From an uncultured Acidimicrobiales bacterium (GTDB taxonomy: Bacteria > Actinomycetota > Acidimicrobiia > Acidimicrobiales > Iamiaceae), in assembly GCA_937926025.1 (NCBI GenBank), contig CALANQ010000155.1, forward strand, positions 1 to 18,627: a stretch of 18,627 nt of DNA. The letters run 5' to 3'. The stretch's first letter is position 1. The number at the start of each line of letters is the position of its first letter. Made by a program: the position numbers and the translations under genes. Below the pieces are notes generated by a model. It did not search any database. It saw only the letters and a program-made list of their open reading frames with translations, and was not told where the DNA came from. Positions 13,747 through 18,627 of this stretch are shown here, piece after piece.

Positions 13747-13779
13747 GAGCCGGTCAGCCGGGTCGAGCCGGTCAGCCGG
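13747..13779. repeat. Tandem duplication of a 15-bp unit at a gene end
   Basis: GAGCCGGTCAGCCGG occurs at 13747-13761 and again at 13765-13779, an 18-bp period. The second copy contains the stop codon of the secreted-protein gene (13772-13774). Because 18 is a multiple of three, the first copy places another TGA in the same frame, 18 bases downstream. Confidence 0.7.
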
Positions 13780-14464
13780 TGTAGCCGGGGGTGCCCCGCA
13801 CGGCCTGTGCCGGCGCTGCGGTGCCCGACGACGGAGCCGCGGCGGCGGTGGTGGTGGACGTCGTCTGCTCCACCTGCAGCGGGGGCGGCGGTTCGAACGG
13901 GAACCTGCTGCGGTCGAGGAAGCGACCGTCGATGACGAGCTGCGTGGCCGGCTCGTTCCCACCGCCCCAGTCCGCTGGGCGATAGGTGAACTGCGCGCCC
14001 TCGTCGAGGTTCCCCATCCCGGCTAACCACCCCTGGTCCGAACCGATCAGGGTCCACAAGCCGTAGGCCATCCATCCGCCGGTGCCCGGGACGGCCGGGT
14101 CCTGGAGGGCGCCCGACCACGACAGCGTCCATCGAGGCCCCTCCGGGCCCTGGACCGCGCACAGGCGGGCGTGCTGCTTCGGCGGGACGGTGAGCGTCTG
14201 CCCGTCGAACAACGGGTAGACCGCGGGTCGGGCGCCCACCTCCTGGCACGACTCGATGGAGCCGTCGGTGGGCGGCGCCGGCAGCGGGTCCGGCAGGTCG
14301 GCGATCGACGCGGCGAAGGCGTCGAGGTCGAACGGGATCACCTGGGTCCGTTCAGGGGGTGCCTGGGGCGGCTGCTCCCGCGGCGCCGCCCCCACCGAGG
14401 TCCCACCCACCAGCAGCACCGTGGCCGCCACCAGCGCCACCTTCGCCTTCATCTTGATCGCCAT
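13772..14464 (-). CDS. Secreted protein of unknown function
   Basis: The 230-residue precursor begins with a Sec-type signal peptide: basic MAIKMKAK, hydrophobic VALVAATVLLVGG, and a likely cleavage after small residues near TSVGAA (about 24-27). There is no lipobox cysteine, so the product is probably exported as a soluble or wall-associated protein. Two cysteines (in ESCQEV and ARLCAV) could form a disulfide. The centre is rich in Trp and Gly (WTLSWSGAL, GGWMAYGLW). The C-terminus has a low-complexity Thr/Ala/Ser/Pro stretch starting TTSTTTAAAAPSS. I do not recognise the family. The start is ATG at 14464; ATG at 14452 is an alternative. It is divergent from the FMN reductase gene. Confidence 0.78.
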   Translation of the reverse strand: MAIKMKAKVALVAATVLLVGGTSVGAAPREQPPQAPPERTQVIPFDLDAFAASIADLPDPLPAPPTDGSIESCQEVGARPAVYPLFDGQTLTVPPKQHARLCAVQGPEGPRWTLSWSGALQDPAVPGTGGWMAYGLWTLIGSDQGWLAGMGNLDEGAQFTYRPADWGGGNEPATQLVIDGRFLDRSRFPFEPPPPLQVEQTTSTTTAAAAPSSGTAAPAQAVRGTPGYTG

Positions 14465-14502
14465 GTGCCCATCGACGCCGCGCCGGACCGGATCGTTCCC
14501 GT

Positions 14503-14518
14503 GGGATCCGGCGATCCC
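14503..14518. promoter_or_regulatory. Palindrome in a divergent intergenic region, possible operator
   Basis: GGGATC-CGGC-GATCCC is a perfect 6-bp palindrome with a 4-base centre. It lies between the start of the secreted-protein gene (14464) and a TTGACT -35-like hexamer (14524-14529) facing the FMN reductase gene. A partly overlapping inverted repeat pairs CCGGATC (14488-14494) with GATCCGG (14505-14511). No convincing -10 follows the -35-like sequence. An operator role is inferred from location only. Confidence 0.4.
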
Positions 14519-14567
14519 GCTGGTTGACTCTCGGGCGGTGGGTTGTCGCACGAACGCAGGAGCCACC

Positions 14568-15155
14568 ATGCCCGTTCCCCACATCCAGGTCATCCTCGGC
14601 ACCACCCGGCCAGGCCGCTTCTCCCACAAGGTCGGGGCGTGGCTGGTCGACCGGATGGAGCAGCGGGACGACCTCACCGTGGAGCTGGTCGACCTGCGCG
14701 ACCACCCACTGCCTATCTACGAGCTCGACGTGGCCCCGGCCCGGGCCGGACGGGAGTACGAGACCCCCGAGGTCCGGCGCTTCGGCGAGGTGCTCGACCG
14801 CGCCGACGGGTACGTCATGGTCACCGGCGAGTACAACCACGGCTACTCGTCGTCGCTGAAGAACGCCATCGACCACGTGTTCCCGGAGCTCCACCGCAAG
14901 CCGGTGACCTTCGCCGCCTACGGCCAGGTCGGCGGGGCGAGGGCGGTGGAGCAGCTCCGCCAGGTGGTGGTGGAGCTGGAGATGGCACCGCTCCGCCACG
15001 CCGTGCACATCCTGCCGAACGTCCTGATCCCCGCCCGCCAGCAGGACCCCTTCACCATCGAGGCGTTCGCCGAGCTGGACCCGCGCCTCACCACCGCGCT
15101 CGACGACCTGGTCTGGTGGGCCGCCGCACTGGACGCGGCGCGCGCGGCCGGCTGA
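14568..15155 (+). CDS. NADPH-dependent FMN reductase (flavodoxin-like)
   Basis: This 195-residue protein has the flavodoxin-like fold used by NAD(P)H:FMN reductases, azoreductases and quinone reductases. The FMN phosphate loop is GTTRPGRFS (11-19). The second flavin motif is GEYNHGYSSSLKNAID (87-102), which closely follows the usual EYNxGxPxxLKNAID block but with serines in place of the Gly-Pro turn. The start is ATG at 14568, with AGGAG (14558-14562) five bases upstream. It has its own promoter region and is followed by a 62-base gap before tetR. Supplying reduced flavin to the neighbouring P450s is possible but unsupported, because those normally use a ferredoxin. Confidence 0.92.
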   Translation: MPVPHIQVILGTTRPGRFSHKVGAWLVDRMEQRDDLTVELVDLRDHPLPIYELDVAPARAGREYETPEVRRFGEVLDRADGYVMVTGEYNHGYSSSLKNAIDHVFPELHRKPVTFAAYGQVGGARAVEQLRQVVVELEMAPLRHAVHILPNVLIPARQQDPFTIEAFAELDPRLTTALDDLVWWAAALDAARAAG

Positions 15156-15178
15156 CCCGCGGAGGCCGGGGAGCGGGT
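15155..15178 (+). terminator. Weak candidate hairpin after the FMN reductase
   Basis: ACCCGC (15155-15160) can pair with GCGGGT (15173-15178) across a 12-base purine-rich loop, beginning at the last base of the stop codon. There is no T-tract. It could separate the reductase transcript from the tetR promoter at 15181, but a 6-bp GC stem is not unusual in DNA of this composition. Confidence 0.3.
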
Positions 15179-15180
15179 GC

Positions 15181-15217
15181 TTGACACCCCGTCAGGTCGG
15201 GCGTAGAAACTGGACTC
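15181..15217 (+). promoter_or_regulatory. Sigma-A-type promoter of the tetR-CYP51 operon
   Basis: TTGACA (15181-15186) is a perfect -35, and TAGAAA (15204-15209) is a reasonable -10 with the ideal 17-base spacer. Transcription should start about 15214-15218, at or within a few bases of the tetR GTG codon, so the mRNA is likely leaderless; no ribosome binding site is present. The -35 overlaps a TGAC-N5-GTCA inverted repeat (15182-15194). Confidence 0.75.
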
Positions 15218-15225
15218 GTGTCCAG
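15210..15225. promoter_or_regulatory. Palindrome over the tetR start codon, candidate TetR operator
   Basis: CTGGAC-TCGT-GTCCAG is a perfect palindrome with 6-bp arms and a 4-base centre. It directly abuts the -10 element and covers the predicted transcription start and the GTG codon (15218-15220). TetR regulators often bind such palindromes in their own promoters, so autorepression is a natural inference. Binding itself is not shown by sequence. Confidence 0.55.
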
Positions 15226-15814
15226 CACAGCTGTCCAGCTGCCGACGGCCGCCCCCCGTCGCCACCTGAGCGACCGGCAGGCGAAGACGGTCCACCGGTT
15301 GACCGAGGCGGCGGTCACGGAGCTGATCGAGGTCGGCTACCCGGCGCTCACCGTGCGCAACGTGGCCAAGCGGGCCGGCGTCGCCCCCGCCACGGCGTAC
15401 ACCTACTTCGCCTCGAAGGAGCACCTCGTGGCCGAGGTGTTCTGGCGCCGCTTCGACGGGCAGGAGCCCCGTCCCGTGGACCGGCGCCGCTCCCCCGCCA
15501 AGCGGGCCACCGACGTGCTGCTCGACTTCGCCCTGGTGGTGGCCGACGAGACCGAGCTGGCCGCCGCCTGCACGGTGGCCCTGCTGGCCGACGACCCGGA
15601 GGTCCGCGAGCTGCGGCTGCGCATCGGCCTGGAGATGCACCGCCGCCTCACCGAGGCCGTGGGCGACGACGCCCCGCCCGCCGCCATCCAGACGCTCGAG
15701 CTGGCCACCACCGGCGCCCTGCTCCAGGTGGGCACCGGCCACCTCGCCTACGACGCCATCCCCGGACTCCTGGCCGATGCGGCCGCCCTGGTGCTGGGAG
15801 GCGCCGCCCGATGA
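15218..15814 (+). CDS. TetR family transcriptional regulator
   Basis: This 198-residue regulator has the TetR N-terminal three-helix DNA-binding domain at about residues 20-70. The helix-turn-helix is LTVRNVAKRAGVAPATAYTYF (44-64), followed by ASKEHLVAEVF. The C-terminal ligand-binding domain is variable, as usual, and contains two hydrophobic helices. The start is a GTG at 15218, 8 bases after a good -10 element, suggesting a leaderless transcript. Its last codons overlap the downstream P450 start (ATGA), so it is the first gene of the operon it probably controls. By position it corresponds to the mycobacterial Rv0767c gene as I recall it. The ligand is unknown; a sterol-like or lipid ligand is only a guess from the neighbours. 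Confidence 0.93.
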   Translation: MSSTAVQLPTAAPRRHLSDRQAKTVHRLTEAAVTELIEVGYPALTVRNVAKRAGVAPATAYTYFASKEHLVAEVFWRRFDGQEPRPVDRRRSPAKRATDVLLDFALVVADETELAAACTVALLADDPEVRELRLRIGLEMHRRLTEAVGDDAPPAAIQTLELATTGALLQVGTGHLAYDAIPGLLADAAALVLGGAAR

Positions 15815-17028
15815 CCCTGACCTCCGAGCCCGCCATCTCCGAACCGCTCGTCTACGACCCGTACGCGTACGAGATCCACGAGGACCCGTACCCGACCTAC
15901 GCCCGGATGCGGGAGGAGGCCCCGCTCTACCGCAACGACGAGCGCAACTTCTGGGCCCTGTCCCGCCACGCCGACGTGATGGCGGCGTTCCGGGACTCCG
16001 AGCGGTTCTCCAACGCCGAGGGCGTCTCCATCGACCCCGCCGCCAGCGGCCCCCACGCCCACAAGACGATGTCGTTCCTGGCGATGGATCCGCCCCAGCA
16101 CGGCCGCATGCGGGGCTTGGTCTCCCGGGGCTTCACGCCCCGCCGGGTCGCCAGCATGGAGGACGGCATCCGCGCCCTCACCGTCCAGCACCTCGACGAG
16201 TGCCTGGCCAAGGGCGACTTCGACTTCGTGGCCGACCTGGCCGGCAAGGTCCCGATGGACGTCATCTCGGAGATGCTCGGCGTCCCCGAGGCCGACCGGG
16301 CCATGCTCCGGAAGCAGTCGGACCTGCTGATCCACCGCGAGGAGGGCGTGACCGACGTGCCGCCGGCCGGTGTGGAGGCCGCCTTCGCGCTGGTCGTCTA
16401 CTACGCCGACCTCATCGCCGACCGCCGGGCGCACCCGGGCGAGGACCTGGTCTCGGCCCTGTGCGCCGCCGATGTCGACGGCGACCGGCTCACCGACGAG
16501 GAGATCACGAGCTTCCTCTTCCTCATGGTGGTGGCGGGCAACGAGACCACCACGAAGCTGCTGGCCCACGCCTGGTTCTGGGGAGACCGGTTCCCCGACG
16601 AGCGCGCCAAGGCGTTCGGCGACCCTGCTCGCATCCCGGACTGGGTGGAGGAGACGCTCCGCTACGACACGTCCAGCCAGATGCTGGCCCGGGTCACCAC
16701 GACGGACCTCGACCTCCACGGCCACACCATCCCCAAGGGCGACCGGGTCCTCCTCCTCGCCGGATCCGCCAACCGCGACGCCCGCGCCTTCGCCGATCCG
16801 GACCGCTACGACCTGGACCGGGACCGGGAGGCGGGCATCGCCAGCTTCGGCGTCGGCCGCCACTTCTGCATGGGGGCCTCGTTGGCCCGCTTGGAAGCCC
16901 GAGTGGTGCTGGAGGAGCTGGTCAAGCGGGTGCGCTCCTACGAGATCGACCCGTCGGGCACCCGGCGGGTGCACTCTGTGAACGTCCGCGGCTTCGAGAC
17001 GCTTCCCACGTCGGTGACGGTGCGCTGA
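15811..17028 (+). CDS. Cytochrome P450, CYP123-like
   Basis: This 405-residue soluble P450 has all core motifs. The C-helix contains H97-x3-R101 (QHGRMR), and the I-helix oxygen-activation site is AGNETT (242-247). ExxR is E281-R284 in VEETLRYDTSSQ, and the heme loop is FGVGRHFCMG (346-355) with the C353 thiolate ligand. From memory it resembles M. tuberculosis CYP123 (Rv0766c) strongly, including LYRNDERNFWA, AGNETTTKLLA, EETLRYDTSSQ and the C-terminal RVHSVNVRGF. The substrate of CYP123 is not established. It overlaps tetR by four bases (ATGA) and the SDR by one (TGATG), so the three are co-translated. Electrons probably come from a ferredoxin not visible here. Confidence 0.95.
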   Translation: MTLTSEPAISEPLVYDPYAYEIHEDPYPTYARMREEAPLYRNDERNFWALSRHADVMAAFRDSERFSNAEGVSIDPAASGPHAHKTMSFLAMDPPQHGRMRGLVSRGFTPRRVASMEDGIRALTVQHLDECLAKGDFDFVADLAGKVPMDVISEMLGVPEADRAMLRKQSDLLIHREEGVTDVPPAGVEAAFALVVYYADLIADRRAHPGEDLVSALCAADVDGDRLTDEEITSFLFLMVVAGNETTTKLLAHAWFWGDRFPDERAKAFGDPARIPDWVEETLRYDTSSQMLARVTTTDLDLHGHTIPKGDRVLLLAGSANRDARAFADPDRYDLDRDREAGIASFGVGRHFCMGASLARLEARVVLEELVKRVRSYEIDPSGTRRVHSVNVRGFETLPTSVTVR

Positions 17029-17819
17029 TGCCCCGCTTCGACCCCCACCCCGATCGTCGGCCGGCGTTGATCACCGGCGCCTCGTCCGGCATCGGTGCCG
17101 CCACCGCCCAGGCCCTGGCCGCGGCGGGCCACCCCGTCATCCTCACCGCCCGCCGGGTCGATCGCCTCGAGGAGCTGGCCGCCAAGCTGGTGGCCGACGG
17201 TGCCGAAGCCACGGCGATCGCCCTCGACCTGACCGACGACGCGTCCATCGACGCCTGCGCGACCGAGGCCGCCGAGCGGCTGGGCCCGATCGACGTGGTC
17301 GTCGCCAACGCCGGCCAGATCAGCTCGTCGACGGCGCTGGCCTCGGACCCCGACGAGTTCGCCCGTCTGGTGCAGATCAACCTGCTCGGCACCCAGCGCC
17401 TCCTCGCCCGGCTCGGACCCGCCATGGTCGAGCGCGGCCACGGCGACCTGGTGCTGGTGTCGTCCGATGTGGTGGTCCGGCCTCGGCCGCACATGGCGGC
17501 CTACGTGGCGGCCAAGGCCGGTGTGGAAGGGCTGGCCGCCGCGATGCGGATGGAGCTCGAGGGCACGGGCGTGCGCATCGGGATGGTGCGACCCGGCCCG
17601 TCGTCCACCGAGCAGGGCACCGACTGGAGCGAGGAGACGGTGCTCCACATCATCCCGGTGTGGGAGCGCTGGGGCCTGCTCCGCCACGACGGCGCCCTGC
17701 TCCCCACGAACGTCGCCGACGCCATCGTCGCCATGGTGTCCGCCCCGAAGGGCACCCACCTGACCCTCATCGAGGTGCAGCCCGAAGCACCCGTCACCCC
17801 CGACCGGAGCCACCGATGA
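17028..17819 (+). CDS. Short-chain dehydrogenase/reductase of the CYP51 locus
   Basis: This 263-residue classical SDR uses NAD(P)H to interconvert alcohols and ketones. The cofactor loop is TGASSGIG (16-23), with ARR at 41-43 suggesting NADP preference. The structural NAG is at 94-96. The catalytic Ser is in VSSD (about 145-146), and Y159-x3-K163 (YVAAK) completes the triad. The N-terminus MPRFDPHPDRRPA resembles M. tuberculosis Rv0765c as I recall it, the SDR between cyp123 and cyp51. It overlaps both P450 genes (one base upstream, four downstream). A role in oxidising or reducing a hydroxyl made by either P450 is plausible; the substrate is unknown. Confidence 0.94.
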   Translation: MPRFDPHPDRRPALITGASSGIGAATAQALAAAGHPVILTARRVDRLEELAAKLVADGAEATAIALDLTDDASIDACATEAAERLGPIDVVVANAGQISSSTALASDPDEFARLVQINLLGTQRLLARLGPAMVERGHGDLVLVSSDVVVRPRPHMAAYVAAKAGVEGLAAAMRMELEGTGVRIGMVRPGPSSTEQGTDWSEETVLHIIPVWERWGLLRHDGALLPTNVADAIVAMVSAPKGTHLTLIEVQPEAPVTPDRSHR

Positions 17820-18627
17820 CCGATCTCGCCGAACGCCCGACCGCCCTCCCCGACCCGCCGAAGGTCTCGGGCGACGACGGCGGCACCGGCCACCTCGAGG
17901 AGCTGCGGCGCGACCCCATCGGCCTGCTGGAGCGCACCCGCGCCGAGTGCGGCGACGCCGGCGAGTTCCGCCTGGCCGACAAGGACGTGGTCCTCCTGAC
18001 CGGCGCCGAGGCCAACGAGGTCTTCTTCCGAGCCACCGACGAGGACCTGGACCAGGCCGCCGCCTACCCGTTCATGAAGCCGATCTTCGGCGAGGGGGTG
18101 GTGTTCGACGCCCCGCCCGAGCGCCGGCGCGAGCAGCTCCACAACATGGCGCTGCGGGACAAGATGATGCGGGGCCACGCCCAGACCATCCAGCGCGAGG
18201 TCGAGGAGATGGTGGCCCGCTGGGGCGACGGCGCCAACCAGATCGACCTCCTGGACTGGTTCGCCGAGCTCACCATCTACACGTCGTCGTCGTGCCTGGT
18301 CGGGCGCCGGTTCCGCCTGGACCTGGACCACCGCTTCGCCGAGCTGTACCACGACCTGGAGCGCGGCACCGACGCCCTCGCCTTCGTCGACGCCTACGCC
18401 GACATCGACTCGTTCCGCCGCCGCGACGAGGCCCGGGTGGAGATGGTGGCCCTCATCCAGGAGATCATCGACCGCCGCAACGCCGAGGGCCCGCCCGCGG
18501 ATCCCGACGACCGGGACCTGCTCGACGTCCTCATCTCCATCAAGGACGAGGAGGGCGACCTCCGCTTCGACGCCGACAACATCACCGGCATGCTCATCTC
18601 GCTGATGTTCGCCGGGCACCACACCAC
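17816..18627 (+). CDS. cyp51: Sterol 14alpha-demethylase CYP51, 3' part outside the window
   Basis: The first 270 residues are present; the ExxR motif and heme cysteine lie beyond the window edge. CYP51 removes the 14alpha-methyl group of sterols in three oxidations. The sequence closely follows M. tuberculosis CYP51 (Rv0764c) as remembered. HLEELRRDPIGL (26-37), AYPFMKPIFGEGVVFD (83-98, the conserved substrate-side B'-C region) and IDLLDWFAELTIYTSSSCL (143-161) match. So do ELYHDLERGTD and the I-helix ISLMFAGHHT (261-270), with the CYP51-type His pair. The ATG at 17816 overlaps the SDR stop (ATGA). The mycobacterial arrangement predicts a small ferredoxin gene directly downstream. Confidence 0.95.
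   Translation, partial: MTDLAERPTALPDPPKVSGDDGGTGHLEELRRDPIGLLERTRAECGDAGEFRLADKDVVLLTGAEANEVFFRATDEDLDQAAAYPFMKPIFGEGVVFDAPPERRREQLHNMALRDKMMRGHAQTIQREVEEMVARWGDGANQIDLLDWFAELTIYTSSSCLVGRRFRLDLDHRFAELYHDLERGTDALAFVDAYADIDSFRRRDEARVEMVALIQEIIDRRNAEGPPADPDDRDLLDVLISIKDEEGDLRFDADNITGMLISLMFAGHHT

Noticed and set aside
12702..14249. Apparent 515-codon frame spanning the secreted protein, P-loop gene and S1-like gene
   Set aside because: Only the last 150 codons have protein-like character. The rest is Arg/Gly/Pro-rich out-of-frame reading of two other genes.
15228..15241. CAGCTG repeated twice just inside tetR (15228-15233 and 15236-15241)
   Set aside because: These are short palindromic hexamers within coding sequence. 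They are common by chance at this composition and have no promoter-relevant position beyond the main palindrome.
15777..17819. Apparent 680-codon frame that would fuse a P450 region to the SDR
   Set aside because: The first 417 codons are an out-of-frame reading of the CYP123-like gene. The SDR has its own ATG at 17028 with a TGATG overlap, so this is not a fusion protein.
1..18627. CRISPR arrays, tRNA or rRNA genes, insertion sequences, phage genes and attachment sites
   Set aside because: I saw no regularly spaced repeats, cloverleaf-like sequence, transposase or integrase motif, or terminal inverted repeats. Nearly all the sequence is accounted for by compact chromosomal genes.

Overview
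The window is GC-rich and densely packed. Genes overlap by 1-8 bases, TGA is the stop of 19 of the 20 complete genes, several starts are GTG, and at least three transcripts look leaderless. The gene order argC-argJ-(GNAT)-argB-argD-argF-argR-argG-argH and a tetR-CYP123-SDR-CYP51 cluster point to an actinobacterium. I suspect an Acidimicrobiia-like lineage rather than Mycobacterium or Streptomyces, but that is inference from gene content only.

Layout. Bases 1-126 (-) hold the N-terminus of tyrosyl-tRNA synthetase. Bases 217-783 (+) hold a small single-pass membrane protein of unknown function. It converges on a Nudix hydrolase (814-1425, -) across an inverted repeat that contains both stop codons. 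From 12561 leftwards to 814 everything is on the minus strand: the complete arginine pathway from N-acetylglutamate onwards (argC, argJ, argB, argD, argF, argG, argH), its repressor argR, and a GNAT acetyltransferase inserted between argJ and argB. The tail carries a hotdog thioesterase, a type I mannose-6-phosphate isomerase, an AAG-type alkyladenine DNA glycosylase and the Nudix hydrolase.

Two almost identical 31-bp regulatory modules lie immediately upstream of argC and of argB. Each has a palindromic ARG box (TGCAT-N4-ATGCA), a conserved half-site 20 bp away and a TAGAST -10 element 6-7 bases before the ATG. The arginine genes are therefore probably read from two ArgR-repressed leaderless promoters. 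The second operator overlaps the end of the GNAT gene and supplies its TAG stop.

Bases 12562-12701 hold no gene but contain a striking 13-bp perfect inverted repeat with a nested hairpin. Next on the minus strand come a two-gene unit (P-loop NTPase plus a possible S1/OB-fold protein, 12702-13675) and a secreted protein of unknown function (13772-14464).

The right end is on the plus strand. An FMN reductase (14568-15155) is followed by a tightly overlapped operon: tetR, a CYP123-like P450, an SDR and a CYP51 sterol 14alpha-demethylase cut by the window edge. From memory this order matches the cyp51 locus of Mycobacterium tuberculosis (Rv0767c-Rv0764c). The tetR gene has a good sigma-A-type promoter, a probably leaderless GTG start and a perfect palindrome centred on that start, which suggests autoregulation.

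Most genes here are ordinary housekeeping or known families. The observations most worth checking are the duplicated leaderless ARG modules, the GNAT gene embedded in the arg cluster, the ArgF carbamoyl-phosphate loop that is one residue short, the unexplained inverted repeat upstream of argC, and the tetR/CYP51 locus.
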